DNA of 64,000 nucleotides from Microglena sp. YARC (GCA_022414725.1 CM039462.1:44098993-44162992), one strand, 5' to 3'. Shown: positions 47,401-56,109, numbered from the stretch's first letter. The notes: generated by a model from the letters alone, not told the origin. A program made the numbers and translations.

Positions 47401-49610
47401 CCTATTTCAATTTGCATTTGGTCCAGGTCAGAGGAGCAGCAGGCAGGCTCCCCTTCATTGTCAACGCATCCGCTGCTAGGTCCAACAGACACAGTAAAGC
47501 ACAATGTGCTGCTTTCGCCATCCTCGTCACTTCCAGTGAAGCTGACGCGGTAGAGAGAATCGGTCAAGTCGTCGTTACAAAGCAAGTAAGGAAATGGTTC
47601 GGGGCTTTGGAGTAGACTTCTGCAGAGAGACGTGGGAGAGGTGGGGAGGTGAGAGGGTGAAGGTGGGTGACTGTGGTGGGTGGCGGTGGCGATGGCAGGG
47701 TTGGAGTGGGAGGTGAGAGGGCCATGCAGAGTGACAGGAAAACGGGGTTCAGGAAGCCGAATCGGATTCGGAATCGGTGTTTTTCTTTTCAGCTACAAGC
47801 AGCAGCTTCTAGGCAGCTCCCTTGACTGTCTATTCAGCCAAAGCTAACACAGCCTAGTGTGACTGGAAGCTGGTTCTGGACTAGAATCTGCTGTCCAGAA
47901 CTGTCGAAATCTTGAGGCTTAGCCCAGTGGCTGGCTCAGGGCTGCCTAGAAGCTGTTGCTCATAGCTGGAAAGAAAAACTATGCGGAATCTCAAAATGAC
48001 TGACATGCAAGTGGGTCGAAGTTTGGTCCAGGGATGCGTGTGTGCGTTTGATGGTTGCATATTTATTAATACCTGGAGTAAAAGCATGCTACTGCTACCT
48101 CTAAGCTCCTGCATGCAAAGAGAAAGGAAAAGGAAACAGAACGCCAAACAGGGTGACTCAAAGAGGCTATCTGTAGGGGGTCCTCGGACAACACCAGTGA
48201 GGGAGGAGGCGATGGGGGGCGGAAGGAAGGGCTTGAGGTGGGAGGAGGCAATGGGGGACAGAAGAAAGGGATAGAGACGGGAGGAGGCGATGGGGGGCAG
48301 AAGGAAGGGGAAGAGGTGGGAGGAGGCGATGGGGGGCGGAAGGAAAGGGTGGAGGTGGGAGCAAGTGGGGCAGAAAAGGTGGCAGATTCAAGCATGCAAA
48401 GTGAAGATGGCAGGTGGTAAAGGTGGCAGATTCATGCATGCAAAGTGAAGGTGGCAGATTCATGCATGCAAAGTGAAGGTGGCAGGTGGTAAAGGTGGCA
48501 GATTCATGCATGCAAAGTGAAGGTGGCAGGTGGTAAAGGTGGCAGATTCATGCATGCAAAGTGAAGGTGGCAGGTGGTAAAGGTGGCAGATTCATGCATG
48601 CAAAGTAAAGGTGGCAGGTGGTAAAGGTGGCAGATTCATGCACGCAAAGTGAAGGTGGCAGGTGGTAAAGGTGGCAGATTCATGCATGCAAAGTGAAGGT
48701 AGTTGGTGGAAGATTCATGCATGCTAAGTGAAACCGGAAGTGGCCCAAGGTTGTGTGCTTCATGCTGCTTTGGTCAGTGTAGTTAATTTCACTGGTGTAG
48801 AAAGTGGTGGCCGGTGCATCCCTACGGCAGCCTGCACCCTGTTCAGGTTGTGAACTGGGTGTTCAGGGTGTAAAACACCTGTTTGTGTACAATATTTGTT
48901 AAACATGCGCTGAATATTTTGCTGGACAGGTGTTGAACACCCTGAACACTTGTTAAACAACCTGAACAGGTGCAGGTTGCCGTAGGGCATGTACGGCAAG
49001 GCAAACAAATCACGAAGCAAAGCGTAGGGTTGAGACATATCCGCTGCATTCGGATCACTTGCGAACCCAGTGATCGCGGACTCCGCTCTCGGGGAGGCAG
49101 CTGCCCAATAGAGACGTGCTTTCCCCAAACTAGTATCGTAAATCAAGCGGGCTGTCTCACGACATCAGAATGCTTCGCACCTTCGATGATAACGAGTATT
49201 GGATGGGTGCGCATCTGCGTATGAGAGATGAGAGGGGGTGCACGTGAGTCGAGCTTGAAGTGTCTGTGATGTAACCAGGATTGGGAAAACACAAGCTCAT
49301 TGCCATCCACTGCGCCATGCTCCCATGTATGTTGTTCATCCCAGATTTGCTCTGTCATAAGGAGGAAGCTACCGGACCCTCCCTCCCACCAGCGCCCGCA
49401 TCCACCATGCCGACGCACATCTAGGTTTGGTATCAAGCCTACGTAACACAAGATACAACTCCAGCTGTACCAATGCGCACTCTAATCGTCTGAACCATCG
49501 ACGAGGCCGCTCGCTCCGTCCACAACAGCGCACCAAGACTTACATGAGGCTGAAATTAAGGTCGCAAACACGACTGCCAAGCACACGCCAGCTAGTCTGC
49601 TGAGTGTCAT
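33881..49610 (-). CDS. gene B: secreted protein with pherophorin, PAN-like and Cys-module domains, 12 exons
   Basis: Exons: 49610-49544, 49420-49244, 49151-48962, 47619-47402, 45158-45018, 43899-43811, 43012-42532, 41269-41210, 38995-38951, 37929-37711, 36867-36649, 36285-33881; 4311 nt, about 1436 aa, all phases matching. Exon 1 is a 22-aa signal peptide (MTLSRLAGVCLAVVFA...). Residues 23-144 are unrecognised. Pherophorin domain 1 is about 150-300, R0 330-445, and a PYYPYYPD linker 455-475. Three PAN/Apple-like domains (Cys-rich, ending CYYSRQ/CFYARQ/CFYVRQ) are at 490-562, 563-635 and 636-710. R1 is about 740-870, R2 880-1000, R3 1030-1140; then a Pro-rich rod and domain 2 (FPYCAC, SPWRL, CNYAVF, DCCP). 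It is probably an extracellular matrix glycoprotein; PAN domains bind carbohydrate or protein. The frame shifts at about 35,170 and shifts back at about 34,650, both in C-runs. Equivalent exons have identical length in gene A (218 bp). Confidence 0.85.
36290..36460. repeat. GAGTT/GATTTGAGCT pentamer-like repeat
   Basis: TTGAGTTGAGTTGAGTTGA followed by degenerate GATTTGAGCTGAT units, immediately upstream of the B exon 12 acceptor on the minus strand. Confidence 0.85.
36868..37160. repeat. exon echoes of gene B exon 11, 5' end
   Basis: Exon 11 starts at 36,867 (CDIIPGFDLSVDSD). Three or four copies, about 36,905-36,978, 37,015-37,085 and 37,125-37,190, repeat GCCGGGTATGATGTCACAAC plus CTGCAAAAATAGAATTATGA and about 60 bp of exon, each with its CAG acceptor. 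Confidence 0.9.
37260..37710. repeat. exon echoes of gene B exon 10, 3' end
   Basis: True exon 10 ends at 37,711 (CYYSRQIPCEG). At least three copies (near 37,265-37,325, 37,425-37,520 and 37,565-37,670) repeat TCTTGGACAGGCTTGTCTGA, TTCACATGGAATCTGGCGCA and the donor side. A shared GAATCCCTGAAAA marks the boundary. Confidence 0.9.
37930..38180. repeat. tandem repeat before gene B exon 10
   Basis: Three to four units of GCAGGTGAGAGAAATAGTGA plus GTGTGGAGATGAACCTTGCA and AGTAGGGGGGGAGG, directly abutting the exon 10 acceptor. Confidence 0.9.
38258..38450 (+). repeat. Rep-H copy
   Basis: GAGCGACTTGGTGCGACCCC occurs twice, followed by GTGTAAAGCACTGAGCCAGG, a run of over 25 G, and the TTGCCATGCAGTGATGGGAT tail. 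Confidence 0.6.
39223..39362 (+). repeat. Rep-A copy, truncated
   Basis: Left hairpin end and the CAGCCAACT...CTTCGGTCAGCTCCAA core are present; it stops at GTTGCCACCTTGG, without the GCGTCGC hairpin. Confidence 0.7.
39605..39823 (+). repeat. Rep-A copy
   Basis: Full length. The ATTCAGCT(G)TAGTGCTACTTCACAACA flank is duplicated before this copy and the previous one, so the two arose with their surroundings by segmental duplication. Confidence 0.75.
39961..40172 (+). repeat. Rep-A copy
   Basis: Full length, from GGTGGAGCATCCTCTTCAAG to CGCGTCGCTTGCAACGCTGC; a Rep-B element follows directly at 40,183. Confidence 0.75.
40437..40505 (-). repeat. Rep-A fragment
   Basis: Only the hairpin end: GGACAACGGGGTGACCCTGG through CCCAGAAGGGGGGGCTACGC. 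Confidence 0.65.
40768..40955. repeat. Rep-B copy
   Basis: Left end CAGCTACGAGCAGCAGTTTC/TAGGCAGCTCCCC and right end GGGGGCTGCCTAGAAGCTGC are inverted repeats; gene B intron 8. Confidence 0.75.
41350..41550. repeat. AAT microsatellite
   Basis: About 65 AAT/GAT trinucleotides. It produces poly-Asn and poly-Ile frames that are not genes. It lies just before B exon 8 in intron 7. Confidence 0.95.
41560..42531. repeat. exon echoes of gene B exon 7, 3' end
   Basis: True exon 7 ends at 42,532 (EVDNS then donor). Copies near 41,995-42,120 and 42,325-42,450 repeat CACTTACTGTTGTCAACCTC, ATCCATGCTGGCATCCACTT and CAGATGTCTCAAATGAAAGC, up to 110 bp of exon. Shorter ones (GTGCACTTACTGTTG only) are near 41,830 and 42,190. 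Spacers share ATGATACATTGGAAGGTCAC and CAGTGGATCATACACACAC. Confidence 0.9.
43013..43510. repeat. exon echoes of gene B exon 7, 5' end
   Basis: Exon 7 begins at 43,012. Three copies, about 43,105-43,230, 43,295-43,365 and 43,435-43,505, repeat the acceptor TTTGCCATCCAG and DSxSTCCTVGSA. The longest also keeps the later VAPGAGKATGPCSFSITA part. Linkers carry AATGTAATACAAACTCAGGG. Confidence 0.9.
43920..44480. repeat. exon echoes of gene B exon 6
   Basis: Four copies downstream in + coordinates of exon 6 (43,899-43,811), period about 120-130 bp: near 43,965-44,045, 44,110-44,190, 44,240-44,330 and 44,385-44,470. Each keeps AGACCTGGGGG (acceptor) and most of the exon, but two read TAA where the exon has INKGP. 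They are thus decayed exon copies. Confidence 0.9.
44790..45017. repeat. exon echoes of gene B exon 5, 3' end
   Basis: GTTTACCTGAAGATTCAGTC with ATATCCAATGCCAGGCACTG (44,820-44,870) and a second GGTTTACCTGAGGATTCA (44,935-44,955) copy the donor and up to 60 bp of exon 5 (ends 45,018). Confidence 0.85.
45159..45370. repeat. exon echoes of gene B exon 5, 5' end
   Basis: Two copies (45,195-45,265 and 45,295-45,365) of AAGGTCTGTCTTCACC, CACCATCACCTTGGACA and GCATGTGTCACCTGCAGAAA, keeping the CAG acceptor or a variant. Exon 5 starts at 45,158. Confidence 0.9.
45371..46540. other. gene B intron 4, no gene recognised
   Basis: The composition differs from the repeats around it, and short open frames exist (45,482-45,817 +; 46,209-46,493 +). 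They show no domain that I know and no matching splice phase for gene B. Confidence 0.4.
46550..47401. repeat. exon echoes of gene B exon 4, 3' end
   Basis: True exon 4 ends at 47,402. Copies near 46,555-46,590, 46,650-46,690, 46,830-46,935, 47,055-47,170 and 47,280-47,345 repeat CACCTATTTCAAGTTGCATT, TGGTCCAGGTCAGAGGAGCA and GCAGGCAGGCTCCCCTTCAT (the GEPACCSSDLDQMQIEIG end). Some also carry the CCAACAGACACAGT part. The longest reach about 115 bp. Confidence 0.9.
47782..47985. repeat. Rep-B copy
   Basis: CAGCTACAAGCAGCAGCTTC/TAGGCAGCTCCC to GGGCTGCCTAGAAGCTGTTG/CTCATAGCTGGAAAG inverted ends; gene B intron 3. Confidence 0.75.
48185..48370. repeat. GGAGGCGATGGGGGGC minisatellite
   Basis: Five to six units of about 32 bp, GGGAGGAGGCGATGGGGGGC plus AGAAGGAAGGG, in gene B intron 3. 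Confidence 0.9.
48380..48740. repeat. 45-bp minisatellite
   Basis: Eight or so units of GTGGCAGATTCATGCATGCA, AAGTGAAGGTGGCAGGTGG and TAAAG, in gene B intron 3. CATGCATG makes each unit partly palindromic. Confidence 0.9.
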
Positions 49611-49774
49611 GCTTGTCTATCAAGTTCTAGTTTCGGACCAGTGTAGCACTGAATACTCAGGAGGACTGATTCTGGGTCTGTCAAATTGAGGATGACTCTG
49701 CAACCTAAGGTCAGTTACAGGGGGTGGATGCTCAGATGGAGGAAGCGTGCATCGCGTGATTGGGTGAAACGCGG

Positions 49775-49782
49775 TATTTAAG
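49775..49782. promoter_or_regulatory. TATA-like motif upstream of gene B
   Basis: TATTTAAG on the plus strand reads CTTAAATA on the minus strand, about 165 bp before the gene B ATG at 49,610. On the plus strand ATTGG (inverted CCAAT) precedes it, so it could equally serve a plus-strand transcript. This is a motif match only. Confidence 0.3.
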
Positions 49783-50196
49783 CCTGCGGTTTTGTGCATT
49801 CACTGCGTAGAAGCTATGAATTAGCGAAGCTACGGGACGGACTCAGTCAGCTTGGCGTGCATGTGGCATGTGGATGGATGTGCATGGATTGGCGGGCGGA
49901 TGGGCCAAAGCCAACTGTCGGCCAACCGGACATCGGACATCCGGCTTTCGGTGATCAGTCGCACCGGGACATCGGCATTTTGTTCAGGCATGGCAATACG
50001 GCACCCGCGTGCCATGTCATTGTGCCATGCCTTCGTGTCGTTGTCGTAAGTTTCCAGATCACTTTCTCCAAACTCCACCTCGTCCCCTGATTTCTAGCAC
50101 GAATGCTGCCTTAGAGCAATCAGGAATCGGACATGAGTGTCATTTTCCGAGGCCAAATGAAAGCGTAGGTTAATTGCCGAAATCCGGAACTCGACA
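49783..50196. other. upstream region of gene B, no gene recognised
   Basis: A 98-codon plus-strand frame (49,794-50,090) starts just after the TATA-like motif. It is GC-richer than its surroundings but shows no known domain or splice support. Confidence 0.3.
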
Positions 50197-50416
50197 AGTT
50201 CGATGCAGCGTCGCCTGCGACGCTACTAATTGGCGGAGAGTGATCGCGACGGAGCAACAGGTGGCAAGGGAAGCGAGTTAGTTACGAGACCGTTGGCTGA
50301 CGTGTCGGGCTTCATCACGGTCAGACGGATGGATGGATGGATGGATGGATGGTCGGTCGACCGGACAAATGGGTAACACTGGGGGCTCCCGCTCCCCAGA
50401 AGGGGGGGCTCCGCCC
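50197..50416 (-). repeat. Rep-A copy (GATCGCGACGGAGCAAC subfamily)
   Basis: Starts GATGCAGCGTCGCCTGCGAC and ends CAGAAGGGGGGGCTCCGCC, with a GATG tetranucleotide tract inside. It is closest to the copy at 20,239-20,445. Confidence 0.8.
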
Positions 50417-50908
50417 AAAACAGGTACAGGATCGCTGGGATGATGGTCTGCAACAAACGAGCTTAAAAGCTTGATATTAATTTAGTGTATTTGAAAGAGT
50501 CCCACCCCAGGAAGTGGGACCCCGTACATAAAAAAGCGCCCACTGAGGGTCGTTTTTTTTCTTAGGATTTGTCCTTTTTCGCAATGAGCTCGTTCAAAGG
50601 ATACCAAGTATAACGGTGTATTTGGATGCTTTGATTCTTACAACGTTTGTAGGCTCGTATAATGATCAATTTGGATATATTTCGTGAAAATGTTGTTGTT
50701 CTATTGACGATGGCGGCAAGCAGCCTTAGTCAGGAGCCATGTAACGAAGTTCAAGTTCATCGTTTGAACCTGACCTGTGTTGGGATTTACAGGTTTGACC
50801 TCTCCGATTCGGTACTATGTTCAAGGCGGGGAGCTCTGCGAGAGCCGTTGAACCTCTGGGTAACGCCCGAGTTAAGGCAGTTCTCGCAACCACTCGGGGA
50901 TCACGTTA

Positions 50909-50994
50909 TGTTGGGATTTATGCTGAACCACGCAGCAGGTTGACATCCGAATTCGGATGTCAACCTGCTGCGTGGTTCAGCATAAATCCCAACA
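50909..50994. repeat. 86-bp perfect palindrome
   Basis: Two 43-bp arms pair base for base around GAATTC (centre 50,951/50,952). The left arm opens TGTTGGGATTTATGCTGAAC and the right arm closes with its complement. Pairing stops at A50,908/A50,995. A Rep-D copy lies just upstream, with TGAACC...CTCGGGGATCACGTTATGTTG leading into the arm. Confidence 0.95.
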
Positions 50995-51353
50995 ACCTGG
51001 TCTGCTGCTCTTATGAATACTAGCGCCGGACTGTGTAAAGACATTGAATACCGATATCATCGCATTATAATTTCCCTATAATTTTACCGACACTTCAATA
51101 CTTAGCATGATCTACAACTGGTTAGATACCTTAGCCGATGTGTAGCTGATTCGCCAAACCGAGAACAAAATGATTCCTCTACGTTAGGTAATGTGTAATA
51201 CAGAGTTGGACTGCCATGATAAGTTGCTTCTGTTTATATGAATGGTTGTATGAAGAGATTGGTTCAAGTACAGGATGTTTTGCACAACACATTTAACTAT
51301 CGATGGAACAGCCAAGGACGGTGAGCAGCCACAAAGGCTGGAGCCATCGCATA

Positions 51354-53088
51354 TTTTAATGTCGTAAGTCGGGACTGCAGACACTACTGGATATGCTCGT
51401 TACATTGAGTGAAGAGAACTACCAAGCATGGGAGCTTAGACTATATGGAAGAAGGAAGGAGATGGCAACAGTACAGATCTGTCCTGCATAGTGGCACGCG
51501 TGGCCATAGCTGGCCTCGGTGCTGCACTGCAGGCGGCACAGGGCCCGGAGGGGACTCACACCTGTGCATTCATTGCCACTCTAGATACGACGTATAAGTC
51601 GTCTATAACATCCCCCCCAATCCATGATATTCTTGTACACAAGAATACCGTGGATTACATTAGAGGGGCAATTTAAAATATCTAAAGTGTAACCAATCAT
51701 AGAACTGCTCTATACATTTGTCAAGATATTTATTAGCGAAAGTACTTTAATATCAAGACAGTGGAACCAGGTTCTAGAGTGTTCACTTGCTAAGTGGGCA
51801 TGGCCCATCAATAATCTGTCTCTTCAAAGTGTGATAAGAGGAGACAAGGGACACAAAGCTCTCGGATGAGGAGGCTATAATCAATCATGTTTAGCAAGAA
51901 AAGGGGATAGCAAGAGGTACCAGTGTTCATGAAGATACAGGACTCTGGAGGATGGTAATCTTGGAGGCTGTACGTGATGTACCCCTAAGGAGATAGGCCA
52001 AATCATGAAGTGCCATGTGGTCTGAATTCATGGTTACCATTGCTATGGGAAGGGTAACCATTTAGGGTCAATTCCTCGGTAGGTGCACAGAAGCTGCATG
52101 TAGGAGCCACAGGTCAGGTGGTAATTGCTGGGGCGAGGCATGTCAACTTGAGTGTAGCATAGGGGCTGTAGAGCAGCTGCATGTAGGAGCTAGTGGGCAG
52201 CTGCATGAGCTGGGTAGGGTGCAGAGCTGCAGGATCTGTAGAGGCAGGAGAGCTGCACGAGAGCTGGAGCTGCAGGGGATCTGCTGGGCAGCTAAGGCTG
52301 CAGGAGAGCTGCAGGATCTAGAGGGGATCTGCTGGGCAGCTGAGGTTGCAGGAGAGCTGCAGGATCTAGAGCTGCCGGAGAGCTAGAGCGGCAGGAGAGC
52401 TGCAGGGCAGCTGGAGCTGCAGGGGATCTGCTGGGCAGCTAAGGCTGCAGGAGAGCTGCAGGATCTGGAGGGGATCTGCTGGGCAGCTGAGGTTGCAGGA
52501 GAGCTGCAGGATCTAGAGCTGCCGGAGAGCTGGAGCGGCAGGAGAGCTGCAGGGCAGCTGGAGCTGCAGGGGATCTGCTGGGCAGCTAAGGCTGCAGGTA
52601 TCTTCATGCTATATAAGTCAGTTGAATGTCCCCCCTCATGATGTGGAAGTTAAGGTTCCAAATCATCAGGTCAGCATTATCAGCATTCTAATCATCATCA
52701 GCAGGCAGTATCAGCAGGGCAGTATCATCATCATCATCATTCTAATTATCATCACCATGGGAGCTGCAGGGAATGAATCAAGAGTGAATCTAGACAGTAT
52801 CAGCAGTGGTTAGCGTGATGGGCCCATAACCTTTTAATGTCGTAAGTCGGGACTGCAGGCACTACTGGATATGCTCGTTACATTGAGTGAAGAGAACTAC
52901 CAAGCATGGGAGCTTGGACTATATGGAAGAAGGAAGGAGATGGCAACAGTACAGATCTGTCCTGCATAGTGGCACGCGTGGCCATAGCTGGCCTCGGTGC
53001 TGCACTGCAGGCGGCACAGGGCCCGGAGGGGACTCACACCTGTGCACTCATTGCCACTCTAGATACGACGTATAAGTCGTCTATAACA
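51354..53088. mobile_element. 1.7-kb element with 257-bp direct terminal repeats and 5-bp target duplication
   Basis: Direct repeats at 51,354-51,610 and 52,832-53,088 differ at about three positions. Both run from TTTTAATGTCGTAAGTCGGG to AAGTCGTCTATAACA. GCATA flanks the whole element on both sides (51,349-51,353 and 53,089-53,093). Joining the flanks restores a Rep-D copy (GGCTGGAGCC...CAACCAAGTTCAAG), so this is a clean insertion. Size, terminal repeats and a 5-bp duplication fit a short non-autonomous LTR element (TRIM-like), though the termini are not TG...CA and I see no coding region, primer-binding site or polypurine tract. A 62-codon frame in each repeat has no known match. Confidence 0.8.
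52140..52600. repeat. GCAGCTGGAGCTGCAG minisatellite inside the element
   Basis: Irregular higher-order repeat of GGAGAGCTGCAGGATCTAGA, GGGGATCTGCTGGGCAGCTA and AGGCTGCA; a 130-bp block recurs twice (52,262 and 52,418). Confidence 0.85.
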
Positions 53089-53429
53089 GCATACAACCAA
53101 GTTCAAGTTTACGTTCAAAATTAAATCCAAATAGGATGCGTTTCTAACTGGAAAAACAACTCGTTCGTGTTTACATTTTTCTGGTACTGTTTTATTACTG
53201 CCAAAGACGACGAGCAGGCAACTTGCTGGATGAAGCTATGTTAGCAAGTTCAACTGTCCAGCTTATTACATTATAAGATGCAAGTTGTAATTCACAAGGA
53301 ATTGGACAATCGGTTGAGTTACACAATTACATCACTTTTTGCAAGCGTTTCAATGACAGCCACCAAACTTGATCATTCCATCTGTTCATATCAAATATTA
53401 TAATAACCTCGGAATCTTGTTTCAGGACT

Positions 53430-53560
53430 AAGTTGAACCCCTTGCGAGGGCACTTCTGGGTAATGCCCTGATGGCAATCACGTTATGTTGAAGACGGCAG
53501 TGTCTCACCCAGACATCTGATTCAGATGTCCGAGTGGTACACAGACGTCTTCAACATGTC
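53430..53560. repeat. imperfect palindrome related to 50,909
   Basis: ATGTTGAAGACG...CAGACATCTGATTCAGATGT...CGTCTTCAACAT forms an interrupted hairpin. Its left flank (TTGAACCCC...GGGTAATGCCC...AATCACGTTATGTTG) matches the flank of the palindrome at 50,909, and a Rep-D copy again lies upstream. I take both as copies of one palindrome-ended repeat. Confidence 0.75.
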
Positions 53561-53635
53561 ACAAGGCCATGCCAGTGGCGTCAAAAGTCCATGCCATCAA
53601 GCTGCTGCATTTTTTCATGCTGGTGCGTCTCAGCA

Positions 53636-53950
53636 CCTATCACCTATGCTGGTGAATCTTGGCACCTATCACCTATGCAGGTGCATCTTGGCACCGATGC
53701 ATATATCACCTGTACACAAATCACGTATGCAGGTCCATCTTGGCACCTATCACGTATGCAGGTGCATAAATCGCGTATGCAGGTGCATCTTGGCACCGAT
53801 GCATATATCACCTGTACACAAATCACCTATGCAGGTCCATCTTGGCACCTATGCATATATCACCTGTCCACAAATCACCTATGCAGGGGCATCTTCGCAC
53901 CTATGCATATATCACCTGTCCACAAATCACCTATGCATGTGCATCTTGGT
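53636..53950. repeat. ACCTATGCAGGTGCATCTTGG minisatellite
   Basis: Units combine CACCTATGCAGGTGCATCTT, GGCACCTATGCATATATCAC and CTGTCCACAAAT; about eight partial repeats. Confidence 0.9.
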
Positions 53951-54139
53951 ATAATTAAATGATCACTGTAGCACGAACTCAGGGCCCCTGTTGGTCAAAC
54001 GATTGTTTGGGGTTCATCAGTGCTTTTTCTTTTAAAGCCCTTCCTACACGGTTGGGCAAGTCCCTTTAGCCTATTTGGCCTACCTCTGGACTGTAACATA
54101 CATACGCCAGGTCCTCATAATGCAGGAATTGGGTGCATA

Positions 54140-54338
54140 GCTTCTTTTCCCAGCTATGAGCAGCAGCGTCTAGGCAGCTCCCCTGACTGGCTATTTAGCC
54201 AAATCTAAGGCAAACTAGTGCACCTTGAAGCTGAAACAATCAGCTTCCCAGAACAGCTGAAACCCTGATGCTTAGCTAGGTGGATGGCTCAGCGAGCTGC
54301 CTAGAAGCTGCTGCTGGTAGCTAAAAAGATAAGCTATG
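54140..54338. repeat. Rep-B copy
   Basis: CAGCTATGAGCAGCAGCGTC/TAGGCAGCTCCCC to GAGCTGCCTAGAAGCTGCTG/CTGGTAGCTAAAAAG; a Rep-C copy precedes it. Confidence 0.75.
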
Positions 54339-54574
54339 ATCGGGTGGCATCAAAATCAAATGTCAAATCAAATTATCTGCAACGTGCTTATGCAACATAA
54401 AATTTAATGGGGGATAGTAATAAACGAGCATTGAATATCTGTATGCGATCATTGCTGATCGTCAGTGTGGTGATACCTAAGGGAGCAAGGGCTTGGCCTT
54501 GTATCAGTGGACTGCAAAGCAAGCGTGACCAGATCATCAACTACACAGCTGGTGAACATGATGTACTGCTGCTT

Positions 54575-54900
54575 TGACAGCCTAGCGCACGCTGGGCCGC
54601 TTCAGGTGCAGTGTCGCCATTCTGTCGCCATTCCGTAGAATGCTACACCCCCCGGACGCCCCGATATCGGGAAGCGCTGCCCCCCGACCCCCCCCAGGCT
54701 CCACGCTTCGCTCTCTGCCATGCGATGGCTACGCAACTGTCCTGAAATCAGGGTTGAGTAGCCCAAGTAGCTACTCAAAAAGGACTACAGAAATCTAAAA
54801 TTAAAAAACCGATATCAGCTGCTGTGACAGCCTAGAGCACGCTGGGCTGCTTCAGGTGCTAGCAAGCGCCCCCTTAACTTGCAAAGGGGCGCTTGATCAC
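54575..54900. repeat. Rep-H-like GC-rich repeat pair
   Basis: GACAGCCTAGCGCACGCTGG/GCCGCTTCAGGTG occurs at 54,577 and again at 54,825, with a CGCTGCCCCCCGACCCCCCC block between. Confidence 0.55.
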
Positions 54901-55404
54901 TAACCATAAAATGTACCCGCGTGCGCTGAACCCGGAATAGTGCCAACACACATCAAGAATCTGTAGCATTGTTTTATTTTTGGGCTACTCATGGCAATGC
55001 GTATATGTGTGGAGGGGGCGGAGGTGGTAGGGGATGGGGGGCACTTATTTGTCTTTTTGGGGATACTCATGGCATCTTCCCGCCAGCTCCAATAGTCAGC
55101 CACTGGGTCAAACCCAAAGCTTGCAGCTGCATGGGAATGCCTGCCACATCAGCTTTCAGACACACTAGCTAGCTTCAGGTTTGGCCCAAGGACAGGGGAA
55201 AGGGAGCTGCCTAGAAGCTGGTACGCGTAGACAAACAAATAAACAGTGGTCAGCAGATAGTTGTGCAGCAGAGGAAAGCATGAATGGCTCCCGCACTTAG
55301 CTGGTTTGCTCAGCGTTAGGTTGTGCTCAAACACAGGAACAAATAGTCAGCCCTGGGACGTACCACATGACGTTATGTCGCAGCCAAATATGCTTTGCTG
55401 TCTT

Positions 55405-56045
55405 GGTGGTTGGCCCAAGTGCAAGCAAATGGACTGGCCCCTCAACATCAAGCCTAGTAATAAGGCATCCTATAAATTCATGTATTCGGCTTTGATGTGA
55501 TATTGTTGATGCAGTGCCCCCCCCACATCCACATCCACCCACATCCACATCCCCCCCCCCCCCCCCCCCCCACACACACACATAAACGACCACACACACC
55601 ACACAAACCACCGCACACACCACACAAATGCTGTGATATTGTTGATGCAGTGGCACCATTGTGCGACTGACAACATCCAATTCTACTTAACATCCTTCAT
55701 ATTGGAGCGTGCTGCTTTATTCCAACAGGATGACGATAGGATATTATGATGCGGACAATTAAGCTTTACTCTGATATTCTTGGTGCAGTGGCACCATTGT
55801 GCGACTGACATCATCCAATCCCATTTGATATATAATCTATTTACTCTTTAACTTGAAATTAAATCATCTACATTGCATGAACTCCAATCAACAATGGCCT
55901 ATTAATGACAACGTGATGTAAAAGCAGATGCGTTAATATATTATGAGTTGAATTTGGTGCTTGGCCCCAGTGCAAGCAAATGGGCTGGCCCCCTCAACCT
56001 CACGACTCGTAATAAGGTGTAATATTTATTTATTTACGTATTTAT
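55405..56045. repeat. two Rep-F copies and a duplicated GATATTGTTGATGCAGTG block
   Basis: Rep-F at 55,405-55,495 and 55,952-56,045. Between them, TTGATGCAGTGGCACCATTG/TGCGACTGACAACATCCAAT occurs at 55,635 and again at about 55,780. A C-run with CACA repeats is at 55,550-55,585. No gene is seen between 54.9 and 56.39 kb. Confidence 0.6.
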
Positions 56046-56109
56046 TATGAGTATAGTAAATAAGTAAATAAATAAATGAATGGAGTACTTGCATAAACTA
56101 CCAACACAC

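Noticed and set aside
48380..48740. CRISPR-like 45-bp array with CATGCATG palindromes
   Set aside because: The whole 45-bp unit repeats, with no distinct spacers.
49794..50090. 98-codon plus-strand gene after a TATA-like motif
   Set aside because: No known domain, no splice or homology support, and the motif may belong to gene B on the other strand.
51409..51597. 62-codon frame repeated at 52,887-53,075 as a gene pair
   Set aside because: It lies within the 257-bp direct repeats of a mobile element; no domain, and duplication explains the conservation.
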